Shown here in pieces: positions 24,782 through 33,966 of a DNA stretch of 64,000 nt. The stretch lies in NCBI GenBank assembly GCA_041396905.1, contig JAWKXQ010000006.1:50164-114163 (forward strand). Reading direction: 5' to 3'. The translations under genes and the position numbers were made by a program. The first letter of the stretch is position 1. Each line of letters starts with the position of its first letter. This DNA is from JACXVD01 sp020446665. Its GTDB lineage: Bacteria; Pseudomonadota; Alphaproteobacteria; Sphingomonadales; Sphingomonadaceae. The notes under the pieces are model-generated. The model was given only the letters and a program-made list of their open reading frames with translations, was not told the DNA's origin and did not search any database.

Positions 24782-27421
24782 ATGAGTGGGGGTTCACGCA
24801 TTGTCGCCTTCGGGTCCGGAGAGGGTACCGAAACAGAGCAGCCGGCCAGCAAGGCCGCGCCGCTCGACCTGTCTGAAACCGAAATGCAGGATGACGGCGA
24901 AAGCTGGGATGCCGGTTGGGATGCAGAGGACGATGCGTCCCCTCGCAGTTTTGCGTGGCTCCTCCCGGTCATCGCGGTGCTGGTGATCCTGGGCTGGACC
25001 GGCTTTTTCGGCTGGGCCCACCAGGCCGAAATCAAGGCTGGCGGCACGCCTCAGCAATGGAGCGACTGGATCGTGCAATGGTCTGTCCCGACCCTGCTGG
25101 TGATCGGGACATGGCTGCTCGCCATGCGCAACAGCCGCCGTGAGGCGGTGCGTTTCACGGATACGGCAGCGGCCCTGCGGCGAGAATCCGAAGCGCTGGA
25201 AGCGCGCCTGTCCATCATCAATCGCGAGCTGAGCCTTGCGCGCGAATTCCTAGGCTCGCAATCGCGCGAACTGGAATCGCTTGGCCGCATTGCGAGCGAA
25301 CGCCTGTCCCAGCATGCCCATACGCTGGAAGGGCTGATCCACGATAACAGCGCGCAGGTCGAAACCATCGGATCGATCTCTTCCGTCGCGCTGGAAAACA
25401 TGTCGCGCCTGCGGGACGATCTGCCAGTCATCACCAATTCGGCCAAGGATGTCTCTAACCAGATTGGCAATGCCGGGCGCATTGCGATGGAACAGCTCGA
25501 CACGATGATTGCCGGGTTTGAGCGGCTCAACAGCTTTGGCGAAGCGAGCGAACGACAGGTTGGATCGCTGCAGAGCAAGGTTGAGGCTGCCCTCGCCGCT
25601 TTTGAAGCGCAGGCGGCGCAGTTGGACGATATCATGGCATCGCGTTTCGATACGCTTGCCAATAAGAGCGAATTGTTCCGCGCTGACCTCGACAAACGCG
25701 AAGTGGAAGCGCTGGCGGCGCTGCGCAACCGGGCCGAGCGCCTGCGTGAAGAGCTTGGCGGAGCGCATGAAGTGCTGGAAACCGAAGAGGAAGAAGCGCT
25801 CAGATCCCTCCAGGCTCGCATTAATGCGATCCGGGAAAGTGCCGCCACAGTTGGCCGTGCGATGCGCGAAAGCGAGGACAAAGCGATTACCGACTGGCAG
25901 GCCCATATGGAACGTCTGCGCAGCAATCTCACCGAAGTGCTCGACGAAGTCAGCCGGATTGACACGATGGCGATGGAATCCGCCCGCCAGCGGCTGCTGG
26001 ATATCAACCGTGAAGCTGCCGAAGTGGACGAGCGGCTGATCGAGCGGAACACTCAGTTTGACGAGCAGATGGCAGAACGGCGCAGCCAGTTGGAAGAATT
26101 TGCAGCCGGCAGTTCTGACCAGCTTGCCACGCAGCTTGCCGCCATTGACGCCGCCCTTTCCGAACGGCGCGAACAGCAGGTGGAGCAGACCCGTCTGCTG
26201 GCCGAACATGCTGAGACGATCACTGAGAAACTATCGGCCATGCGCGGCGAAATCGAGACAGTGGCGCAAACCGGTGGCGAGGCAACGGCCCGTCTGTCGA
26301 CTGCGCTGGAAGAGCTGGCGAGCATGCTCAATGGCAGCCGCACCGCTCTGGATGGAACAGATAGTGCGATTGCAGAGCTGACCGATTCAGCGGTCCGCCT
26401 GCTTGAAATCATTCAGGCCGGCGCGCGCACCAGCCGCGAAGATCTGACACTTGCCATTGGTGAGGCTGAAACCCGGCTCGGGGATGTGGTTGAACAGGCG
26501 CAGAATACCAGCCTGCTGCTGGGGGAAACCAGCAAGAAGGGCGAGCAACTGTCCAGCTACGTCATCGCAGCGCGCGCAGAAGGGGCCGCAACGGGGCAGG
26601 ATATCGAAGCCCTTCAGGCCCGCATCGCCGAAACCCACAATGCCCAGGCAGCGCGTCTGGCCGAACTGAGGCAGAGCTTGGCCACGCTGGACGAGGAAAG
26701 CACCACACTGGCTGGCAAGGCCGAAGGGCAACTGGCCGCCGCGCTGGACAAGCTGCAAACTGCCACCCGCGATGCGCTGGCCAATCTGCAAGGCACTACC
26801 GGGCAAGGCATTCGCGAACTGGCGGAGAAAGTCGGCAGTGAAGCCGCCGAAGCGGTGGACCGGGCGCTGCGTTTCAAGACCACCGAATCCATTGCCCAGC
26901 TGGAACAGGCCGCCGCCCATTCAGCCGGTGTCAGCCGCGAGGCCGCAGTGCAATTGCGGGATCAGCTGGCCAAGGTGAATGAACTGGCCAGCAATCTGGA
27001 AACCCGCGTGCAGCGCGCGCGCGAACGGGCGGAAGAACAGGTCAATAATGACTTCTCACGCCGCGTCGCCCTGATTACCGAAGCGCTCAATTCCAACTCC
27101 ATCGACATTGCCAAGGCACTGTCGAGCGAAGTTACGGACACGGCATGGGCCAGCTATCTGCGCGGGGATCGCGGTATTTTCACACGCCGCGCCGTGCGTC
27201 TGATCGACAATACGGAAGCGCGCGACATCGCGGAGATCTATGACAATGACCCGGATTTCCGGGATCATGTCAGCCGCTATATCCACGATTTCGAAGCGAT
27301 GCTGCGGACGATGCTGTCCACCCGCGATGGCAATGCACTGGGCGTAACCCTGCTTAGTTCCGATATGGGCAAGCTCTATGTCGTGCTGGCACAGGCAATC
27401 GAGCGCCTGCGCGAAGCCTGA
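24782..27421 (+). CDS. Large coiled-coil inner-membrane protein
   Basis: An 879-residue protein with an acidic N-terminal cytoplasmic tail and two transmembrane helices (about 57-80 and 96-116). About 650 residues of almost continuous helix rich in Ala, Glu, Arg and Gln follow (coiled coil, MCP-like in appearance but with no signalling tip that I recognise). The C-terminus, about 795-879, looks globular and conserved, with RGDRGIFTRRAVRLIDN and LGVTLLSSDMGKLYVVL. Proteins of this kind occur in alphaproteobacteria, sometimes named kinesin-like or ATPase. I see no P-loop. It ends exactly where the convergent DUF1467 gene ends. Confidence 0.75.
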   Translation: MSGGSRIVAFGSGEGTETEQPASKAAPLDLSETEMQDDGESWDAGWDAEDDASPRSFAWLLPVIAVLVILGWTGFFGWAHQAEIKAGGTPQQWSDWIVQWSVPTLLVIGTWLLAMRNSRREAVRFTDTAAALRRESEALEARLSIINRELSLAREFLGSQSRELESLGRIASERLSQHAHTLEGLIHDNSAQVETIGSISSVALENMSRLRDDLPVITNSAKDVSNQIGNAGRIAMEQLDTMIAGFERLNSFGEASERQVGSLQSKVEAALAAFEAQAAQLDDIMASRFDTLANKSELFRADLDKREVEALAALRNRAERLREELGGAHEVLETEEEEALRSLQARINAIRESAATVGRAMRESEDKAITDWQAHMERLRSNLTEVLDEVSRIDTMAMESARQRLLDINREAAEVDERLIERNTQFDEQMAERRSQLEEFAAGSSDQLATQLAAIDAALSERREQQVEQTRLLAEHAETITEKLSAMRGEIETVAQTGGEATARLSTALEELASMLNGSRTALDGTDSAIAELTDSAVRLLEIIQAGARTSREDLTLAIGEAETRLGDVVEQAQNTSLLLGETSKKGEQLSSYVIAARAEGAATGQDIEALQARIAETHNAQAARLAELRQSLATLDEESTTLAGKAEGQLAAALDKLQTATRDALANLQGTTGQGIRELAEKVGSEAAEAVDRALRFKTTESIAQLEQAAAHSAGVSREAAVQLRDQLAKVNELASNLETRVQRARERAEEQVNNDFSRRVALITEALNSNSIDIAKALSSEVTDTAWASYLRGDRGIFTRRAVRLIDNTEARDIAEIYDNDPDFRDHVSRYIHDFEAMLRTMLSTRDGNALGVTLLSSDMGKLYVVLAQAIERLREA

Positions 27422-27709
27422 TCATTTATATTCCGGCAATTCTGGCGCGCTGCCGTAGAAATTGAGATCCTGCAGACCGATCCAGCCATAGGTGTAATTG
27501 GCCACGAACAGGGCCGTCAGCACGGCAGCCAGAATGGTTGCGCGCAAGGCCAGCTTGCCGGGGCGAAAATTGGCCGGGGCGGAATCGGCCTGACCGGGGA
27601 TTTTTTCGATCCCTGCCTCATCATGCGTGCGAACGCCGAAAGGCAGCAGGAAAAAGGCGCTGGCCACCCATAACAGGAAATAGATCGCCAGGATCGACGT
27701 CCACTGCAT
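27422..27709 (-). CDS. DUF1467-family small membrane protein
   Basis: A 95-residue protein with two membrane helices (residues 5-25 and 55-75) and the family hallmark LLPFGVRTHDE between them. The function is unknown. It follows the RNase J gene by 4 bases and is the last gene of the long minus-strand block that begins with nuoA. Small DUF1467 proteins are regularly found next to RNase J in alphaproteobacteria. Confidence 0.85.
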   Translation of the reverse strand: MQWTSILAIYFLLWVASAFFLLPFGVRTHDEAGIEKIPGQADSAPANFRPGKLALRATILAAVLTALFVANYTYGWIGLQDLNFYGSAPELPEYK

Positions 27710-27713
27710 TGTC

Positions 27714-29360
27714 TCAGCTCCTCGCCATCAGCACGCGCACTTGCGGCCGTTTGCCACACCAGCGCTGCGCCGCCCTGCGCGCGGCAAGCCGCGCCGCCTC
27801 GTGAATATCTGCCGGATCCTTGCGAGCGGGCCCTTTCAGTCGCTGGATCGCAGTGACAATGTCCTGCGTCGCCTCGGCAACAAAGGCAGGATAATCTTCA
27901 TCCAGCGGCAGCCCAACACCTTCAACCATAGGCTGCAATTTGTGATCCAGCGCAACAATCACGATGCCATCACGCGCGATGCGGCGGCGCATGGTCACGG
28001 CGTCTCCGTCTGACGGAACGATGATGTCCCCGTCGAGCACCAGACGGCCGCTGCGCACTTCAGCAATCTTGCCGGGTTTGCCCGGAGCCAACCGTACCAG
28101 ATCGCCATTCTTCTGGACGACTTGCTGCGGAATGCCGCACTTCTTGCCCAGCCTCGCCTGCTCCGCCATGTGCCGGATTTCCCCGTGAACAGGGATGAGC
28201 GTGGTTGGCCGCAGCCAGCTGTAGAGCGCCTCCAGTTCGGGCCTGCCGGGGTGGCCGGACACGTGAATATGGCTCTGACGATCAGTCACCATCACGATCC
28301 CGCGCGCGGCAAGCTGGTTCTGTACCCGGCCGATGGATATTTCATTGCCCGGAATCTGGCGGCTGGAAAACAGCACCACATCGCCGCTGACCAGTTCAAG
28401 CTGGTGGTTATTCTCTGCAATGCGGGCCAGCGCAGCGCGCGGCTCACCCTGCCCGCCAGTTGCCACGATCAGTAATTCGCCGCGCGGCAGCCCGTTAGCA
28501 GTGTCGAAATCGACGGTATCGGGAAAATTCTGCAAATAGCCAGTAGACTGACCCACCTCGATAATCCGCTCAAGCGATCGCCCTGCCACGCAAATCTGGC
28601 GGCCGGTAGCCTTGGCCACTTCACCCAATGTTTCCAGCCGTGCGACGTTGGAGGCAAAGGTCGTGACCAGCACGCGCTTGCCGCCATGGCGCTGCACCTC
28701 TTCTAGCAGGCCGCGATAGACCGCGCCTTCGGAACCGCTGGCAGTGGGATTGAAGGCATTGGTGGAATCGCAGACGAGGAAGTCGATCCCCTCATCCCCC
28801 ATCGCGCAGAGTTCTTCCTGCGTTGTGGGTTCGCCGATGATCGGTTCTTCGTCCAGCTTCCAGTCGCCCGTGTGGAATATGCGCCCATGCGGCGTGTCGA
28901 TCAGCAGTGCGTTCCCTTCGGCAATGGAATGCGCCAGCGGGACATAGGACATTTCGAACGGCCCCAGCGCAAACGGCTCCAGATCGTCGATGATATTGAG
29001 TTCGACATCCTTCGCTATACCGGCCTCTTCCAGCTTGCGCAGCACCAGTTCGGCTGTGAAGGGCGTGGCGTAAAGCGGCACCCCCAGATCAGCGGCGAAA
29101 TAAGGCACCGCACCAATGTGATCCTCATGCCCGTGGGTCAGGACAATACCCACCAGATCGTCCAGCCGTTCTTCGATAAAGTCGAGGTCGGCAAATACCA
29201 GCTCCGTGCCCGGATATTCATTCGCGCCAAAGGTCATGCCCAGATCGACCATCAGCCATTTGCCTTCGCAACCGTAGAGATTGACGTTCATGCCAATCTC
29301 GCCCGAGCCGCCAAGTGCGAGGAAGAGCAGTTCCTGTTCGGGGGTGAAATCCTTCTTCAC
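27714..29360 (-). CDS. rnj: Ribonuclease J
   Basis: Metallo-beta-lactamase-fold RNase with 5'-3' exonuclease and endonuclease activity, used in rRNA maturation and mRNA decay. The 548 residues carry the metal motif H76-G-H78-E-D80-H81, the GDWKLDEEPI segment, the beta-CASP domain and an SGHPGRPEL element typical of the family. Its start overlaps the coaX stop by ATGA. RNase E is also encoded in this window, so both systems coexist. Confidence 0.95.
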   Translation of the reverse strand: MKKDFTPEQELLFLALGGSGEIGMNVNLYGCEGKWLMVDLGMTFGANEYPGTELVFADLDFIEERLDDLVGIVLTHGHEDHIGAVPYFAADLGVPLYATPFTAELVLRKLEEAGIAKDVELNIIDDLEPFALGPFEMSYVPLAHSIAEGNALLIDTPHGRIFHTGDWKLDEEPIIGEPTTQEELCAMGDEGIDFLVCDSTNAFNPTASGSEGAVYRGLLEEVQRHGGKRVLVTTFASNVARLETLGEVAKATGRQICVAGRSLERIIEVGQSTGYLQNFPDTVDFDTANGLPRGELLIVATGGQGEPRAALARIAENNHQLELVSGDVVLFSSRQIPGNEISIGRVQNQLAARGIVMVTDRQSHIHVSGHPGRPELEALYSWLRPTTLIPVHGEIRHMAEQARLGKKCGIPQQVVQKNGDLVRLAPGKPGKIAEVRSGRLVLDGDIIVPSDGDAVTMRRRIARDGIVIVALDHKLQPMVEGVGLPLDEDYPAFVAEATQDIVTAIQRLKGPARKDPADIHEAARLAARRAAQRWCGKRPQVRVLMARS

Positions 29361-30133
29361 TTGGCAGACCGCTCCGCAATAATCGCCAGACCTTCCAGCG
29401 TGAGATCGGAATCGACCCCGTCGAACATCTCGGTATGTTCATCGAACAGTATGGCAAGGCCGCCGGTCGCGACCACTTTGGCGGGCCTGCCGATTTCGCT
29501 CCGCATACGGGCAATCAATCCTTCCATCATGGCGACATAGCCCCAGAAAACGCCGATCAGCATCTGGTCTTCCGTATTGGTGCCGATCACGCTGGCACTG
29601 CGCGGGGCCTCAATGGCGATGCGCGGCAATTTGGCCGTATTGCCCACCAGCGCATCGAGCGAGAGGTTGATCCCCGGCGCAATGATCCCGCCCTTATAGG
29701 CTCCGGTGAAATCAACCATGTCAAAGGTTGTCGCGGTGCCAAAATCAACCACGATCAGATCGCCCTGATACTTGGCATGAGCCGCAATGGCGTTGAGCGC
29801 GCGGTCAGCGCCGAGGGTTTTCGGATCGTCCACATCAACCGCGATGCCCCAATCCGCCTTGCCACCACCGGCAACTATCGGCGTGATGCCAAAGAATTTC
29901 TCGCCCAGCACGGTGAGATTGTGAATCGCACGCGGGACGACAGAGCCGATAATGATCTGCGTCACATCTTCGCGCGCAATGCCTGCAATCGCCATAAGCT
30001 GCAGCAACCACACCGCATATTCGTCACCCGTGCGGCGCGGATCGGTGGCGATGCGCCAGCGTTGCCTGATGCGCCGCCCGTCCATCAGGGCAAAGACGAC
30101 ATTGGTGTTCCCGACATCGGCAGCGAGCAGCAT
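29357..30133 (-). CDS. coaX: Type III pantothenate kinase
   Basis: Phosphorylates pantothenate with ATP in the first step of coenzyme A synthesis. The 258-residue ASKHA-fold protein begins with the phosphate-binding ADVGNTNVVFAL and contains GADRALNAIAAHAKY, the DFGTATTFDMVD motif, and GGIIAPGINLS. A gagga site precedes the ATG. It overlaps the RNase J gene by 4 bases and follows birA by 17. Confidence 0.96.
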   Translation of the reverse strand: MLLAADVGNTNVVFALMDGRRIRQRWRIATDPRRTGDEYAVWLLQLMAIAGIAREDVTQIIIGSVVPRAIHNLTVLGEKFFGITPIVAGGGKADWGIAVDVDDPKTLGADRALNAIAAHAKYQGDLIVVDFGTATTFDMVDFTGAYKGGIIAPGINLSLDALVGNTAKLPRIAIEAPRSASVIGTNTEDQMLIGVFWGYVAMMEGLIARMRSEIGRPAKVVATGGLAILFDEHTEMFDGVDSDLTLEGLAIIAERSAK

Positions 30134-30150
30134 AGCGTTTCCTCAAATTC

Positions 30151-30861
30151 TCAGGCGAGCATCACGTCGCCGGCGTGGATGGCACGAATAGCGCCATCAT
30201 CCAAGCGCAGGCGCAGCGATCCGTCGCTTTCAAGCCCTGCAAACTGGCCCGTCAGCAATCCGTCCCCCGGTTCGTGGACAGTAATGGGCGTTCCAACCGG
30301 ATGGGCCGCCGCCTGCCAGCGGCGCAGCATGGGCCCCAGACCATAGGTCCGCCAGCGTTCCAGCTCGCGGTCAAAGCTGGTGGCCAGCGCCTGCGCGAAA
30401 ATATCGCGATCCGGTGCCGGGCCGAAATCCGCAAGCGCCGCTGTCTCCCGCTCAGGCAATTGCGGTGCGGCAGCGAGGTTCACCCCGATACCGATCACGA
30501 TAGCCCCCTGTTCCGCCTCCAGCAGGATACCTGCCAGCTTCGCGCGGTCCAGCATCAGATCATTGGGCCATTTGAGCATCAGGCCAGAGCCATCAGCAAG
30601 ATACGGCAAGACAGCCTCATACAGGGCCAGCCCCGTCAGCAGCGCCAGCGAGGGTGCGGGCGGATCGCCCGGCCCCGGCCTGACCAGCGTCGAGCCCATG
30701 AAATTGCCGCTGCCGTCAAACCAGTCGCGCCCCTGCCTGCCTCTGCCGGCAGTCTGGCGGTCTGCGACCAGCCAATGCCCTTCAGCCGCGCGTTCGCCGC
30801 CGCGCAGGCGCGCCAGCAGATCGGCATTAGTGGAGCCGGTCTCTGCGAGTCTTTCAATCAA
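30151..30861 (-). CDS. birA: Biotin--[acetyl-CoA-carboxylase] ligase
   Basis: Attaches biotin to the carboxylase carrier protein. The N-terminus expected for the family, IERLAETGSTNADLL, is reached from a TTG codon at 30861. That codon has a good gagga ribosome-binding site 6 bases upstream, giving 236 residues. The ATG at 30933 would overlap nuoN by 47 bases and add residues without family resemblance. The catalytic loop GRGRQGR, LMLKWPNDLM and GIGVNLA are present. There is no N-terminal DNA-binding domain, so it is enzyme only. Confidence 0.9.
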   Translation of the reverse strand: MIERLAETGSTNADLLARLRGGERAAEGHWLVADRQTAGRGRQGRDWFDGSGNFMGSTLVRPGPGDPPAPSLALLTGLALYEAVLPYLADGSGLMLKWPNDLMLDRAKLAGILLEAEQGAIVIGIGVNLAAAPQLPERETAALADFGPAPDRDIFAQALATSFDRELERWRTYGLGPMLRRWQAAAHPVGTPITVHEPGDGLLTGQFAGLESDGSLRLRLDDGAIRAIHAGDVMLA

Positions 30862-30886
30862 GAGCTTTCCTCGGCCTGACGCAGGG

Positions 30887-32356
30887 TCAGGCAGCGAGGA
30901 ACAGAACCGCGGCGGCCTTGTCTGCAAGCTCACCCAGCCAGCCTGTCAGCACCAGCAGATAGCCCAGCGGCGAGATGACCAGAGCACAGATGGCAAGCAC
31001 GGCCTGATGCGCCCAGTCGCTCTTGCCCACGGCCACTTCGGCAGGCTCGTCGAAATACATCACCTTCACTACCTTGAGGTAATAGAAAGCGCCGATGACG
31101 CTGGCGGCGATACCGATGGCGGCCAGAACGATCATGTCTGCCTCCACCGCAGCCTGGAAGACCATGAATTTGCCCCAGAAGCCGAATAGCGGCGGGATAC
31201 CGGCCAGGCTGAACATCACCATGGCGAGACAGGCGGCCAGCACTTTGCGATGGCTGGACAGGCCGGCGATCTGCGCTATCTGCTCCACCGGCTCGCCATC
31301 CTTGTCCTTGAGCATCAGCACAGCGACAAAGCCGCCGATGGTCATGGCAACATAGATCGCCAGATAGACGAGCATGGCGCTCGCGCCGCGCGGGGTCGCT
31401 GCGGCAAGACCGATGAGGATGAAGCCGACATTGTTGATCGAGCTGTAGGCGAGCAGGCGCTTGATATTTTCCTGCCCTATTGCGCCCAGCGCGCCAACCA
31501 CGATGGATGCCAGCGCAACGAAGATCACCACCTGCTGCCAGGCTCCGGTCTGTCCGCCAAACGCCTCCAGCGCGACCCGCATGGTCAGCGCCAGGGCGGC
31601 AACTTTCGGTGCAGAGGCGAAGAAAGTGGTGACCGGGGTCGGCGCGCCTTCATAGACGTCAGGCGTCCACATGTGGAACGGCACGGCGGAAATCTTGAAG
31701 GCAAGGCCTGCCAGCACGAAGATCAACCCGAACAGCGCGCCAGTGGACAATTCGCCATCCAGCGCCGCGCGGATACCGTCAAAGCTGGTCGTCCCGGCAA
31801 AGCCATAGGTCAGGCTCATACCATAGAGCAGGATGCCCGATGCCAGCGCACCGAGGACGAAGTATTTCAGGCCTGCTTCCGCCGAACGCTCATCCGCGCG
31901 CAGGAAAGCAGCGAGGACATAGGCCGCAAGGCTGTTCAGTTCGAGCCCGATATAGAGCGTCACCAGATCGCCCGCCGAGACCATGATCCCCATGCCAAGC
32001 ACGGCGAACAGGATCAGGATCGGATATTCCGCCCGCATCGCATTCAGCCGTTCAAAGAAAGGCGGCGCGACCATCAGGCAGGCAATGCCCGCTGCATAGA
32101 TCAGCATTTTGGCAAAGGCGGAGAACGCATCAACCTGCATCTGGCCGCCAAAGGCCACTGTATCAGGGCCGCTGGCACCAGCGCACAGGATCGGCGCGGT
32201 CAGCGCGGCAGCAGCGACAATGGCGGCGACCGAGAGGATTGAGACGAGGCGGCTGGCCTTGTCCCCGGCCCATGCGGCCACGAGCAGCAGCACCAGGCCC
32301 GAAACGGACAGAACGATTTCAGGCGCGACCAGCGCGAGGGATGCCTTGAATTCCAT
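30887..32356 (-). CDS. nuoN: NADH-quinone oxidoreductase subunit N
   Basis: Antiporter-like membrane subunit of respiratory complex I, one of three proton-pumping modules. The 489 residues form about 14 helices. The Proton_antipo_M region has the key lysine in helix segments such as AFKISAVPFHMWTPDVYEGAP, and the KRLLAYSSINNVGFILIG segment. Its start codon overlaps the nuoM stop (TGATG), and birA follows closely, so the operon continues into birA-coaX-rnj. Confidence 0.97.
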   Translation of the reverse strand: MEFKASLALVAPEIVLSVSGLVLLLVAAWAGDKASRLVSILSVAAIVAAAALTAPILCAGASGPDTVAFGGQMQVDAFSAFAKMLIYAAGIACLMVAPPFFERLNAMRAEYPILILFAVLGMGIMVSAGDLVTLYIGLELNSLAAYVLAAFLRADERSAEAGLKYFVLGALASGILLYGMSLTYGFAGTTSFDGIRAALDGELSTGALFGLIFVLAGLAFKISAVPFHMWTPDVYEGAPTPVTTFFASAPKVAALALTMRVALEAFGGQTGAWQQVVIFVALASIVVGALGAIGQENIKRLLAYSSINNVGFILIGLAAATPRGASAMLVYLAIYVAMTIGGFVAVLMLKDKDGEPVEQIAQIAGLSSHRKVLAACLAMVMFSLAGIPPLFGFWGKFMVFQAAVEADMIVLAAIGIAASVIGAFYYLKVVKVMYFDEPAEVAVGKSDWAHQAVLAICALVISPLGYLLVLTGWLGELADKAAAVLFLAA

Positions 32357-33966
32357 CAGTGGGCCTCCCCTTCAGCAGCATCGGTGGGGGTGGCATCGTG
32401 CCCTTCCCCATGGCCTTCACCGTGCCCTTCTCCATGATCTTCGCCATGCCCGATGGCATTGGCAGCTTGCTTGCGCGGTTCGCCCATCTTCAGATGCGCA
32501 TCCCCTTCCGGCTTGGCCCGCGCAAGGCGCGCATCCAGCGCAGCAATGTCTGCGCGCATCGGGGCAAGGAAGCTTTCGGGATAGACACCCATCCACAGCA
32601 CCGCCAACGCGAGCGGGCCAAGCATCAGCCATTCCCGGATATTGAGATCCGGCATGGTCGCCGCATCGGCATTCTTCTGCTCGCCAAAAACCACCCGGCG
32701 ATAGAGGTAAAGCATATAGGCCGCGCCCAGAATGATCCCTGTCGTAGCGACGAAGGCAACCCAGCTATTAGCCTGATAAATGCCGGCAAGGCTGAGGAAT
32801 TCGCCCACGAAGTTGCTCGTTCCCGGCAGGCCGACACTGGCCATGGTGAAGAGCATGAAGAACAGGGCGTAATATTTCATGTTGATGGCAAGGCCGCCGT
32901 AACGGTCAATCTCGCGCGTGTGCAGCCGGTCGTAGATCACGCCCACACACAGGAACAGCGCGCCCGACACGAGGCCGTGGCCCAGCATGACCATCATCGC
33001 GCCTTCCAGACCCTGCACATTGAAGGCGAAGAGGCCAATCGTCACAATCGCCATATGCGCGACCGAGGAATAGGCGATCAGCTTCTTCATGTCGTGCTGA
33101 ACCAGCGCGATCAGGCTGGTGAGCACCACCGCCGCCATGGACAGGCCCCAGATCAGCCACACGAATTGCGCGCTCGCTTCCGGGAACATGGGCAGGCTGA
33201 AACGGATGAAGCCATAGCCACCCATCTTCAGCAGCACGCCCGCCAGAATGACGGAGCCCGCAGTCGGCGCCTGCACGTGGGCATCGGGCAACCATGTATG
33301 CACCGGCCACATCGGCATCTTCACGGCAAAGCTGGCGAAGAAGGCGAGGAACAGCCATGTCTGCGCGCCTGCCGGGAAGTCATAGGCCATCAGCGTCGGG
33401 ATATCGGTCGTGCCCGCTTCATTCACCATCCACAGCATCGCGATCAGCATCAGCACAGAGCCGAGCAGCGTGTAGAGGAAGAATTTGTAGCTGGCGTAGA
33501 TGCGGTTATCGCCGCCCCAGATGCCGATGATCAGATACATCGGGATCAGGCCTGCTTCAAAGAAGATATAGAACAGGAAGAGATCCTGCGCTGCGAAGAC
33601 GCCGATCATCAGCACTTCCATCAGCAGGAAGGCAGCCATGTACTCGCCCACGCGCTTGGTAATGCTGTCCCAGCTGGCCAGGATGCAGATCGGCATCAGG
33701 AACACGCTGAGCACGATCAGCATCAGCGCAATGCCATCAATCCCCAGCGCCCACTGGAAGCCGGAGAGTTCGGATGACCGCTCGACAAATTGCCACTGCG
33801 CGCCGCCAATATCGTAATTCAGCCACAGCACGATGCCGAGGGCCAGATCGACCAGCGTGGCGAACAAGGCGACCATGCGGGCGGATTTCGCATCAAGGAA
33901 CAGGCAGGCCGCGGCCCCCAGCAGGGGCACCAGCAGCATGACGGATAGGATCGGGAAGCCGTCCAT
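32356..33966 (-). CDS. nuoM: NADH-quinone oxidoreductase subunit M
   Basis: Antiporter-like subunit of the complex I membrane arm. The start at 33966 overlaps the nuoL stop by one base (TAATG); a 5-codon longer start is possible but less likely. The 536 residues contain the expected KMPMWPVHTWLPDAHVQAP and KKLIAYSSVAHMAIVTIG segments. Unusually, the last 35 or so residues form a hydrophilic tail in which GHGE-type units repeat (about seven histidines in the repeat), a possible metal-binding extension. Confidence 0.96.
   Translation of the reverse strand: MDGFPILSVMLLVPLLGAAACLFLDAKSARMVALFATLVDLALGIVLWLNYDIGGAQWQFVERSSELSGFQWALGIDGIALMLIVLSVFLMPICILASWDSITKRVGEYMAAFLLMEVLMIGVFAAQDLFLFYIFFEAGLIPMYLIIGIWGGDNRIYASYKFFLYTLLGSVLMLIAMLWMVNEAGTTDIPTLMAYDFPAGAQTWLFLAFFASFAVKMPMWPVHTWLPDAHVQAPTAGSVILAGVLLKMGGYGFIRFSLPMFPEASAQFVWLIWGLSMAAVVLTSLIALVQHDMKKLIAYSSVAHMAIVTIGLFAFNVQGLEGAMMVMLGHGLVSGALFLCVGVIYDRLHTREIDRYGGLAINMKYYALFFMLFTMASVGLPGTSNFVGEFLSLAGIYQANSWVAFVATTGIILGAAYMLYLYRRVVFGEQKNADAATMPDLNIREWLMLGPLALAVLWMGVYPESFLAPMRADIAALDARLARAKPEGDAHLKMGEPRKQAANAIGHGEDHGEGHGEGHGEGHDATPTDAAEGEAH

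Noticed and set aside
30862..30933. ATG start at 30933 for birA
   Set aside because: It would overlap nuoN by 47 bases and add residues with no family resemblance. The TTG at 30861 has a good ribosome-binding site.
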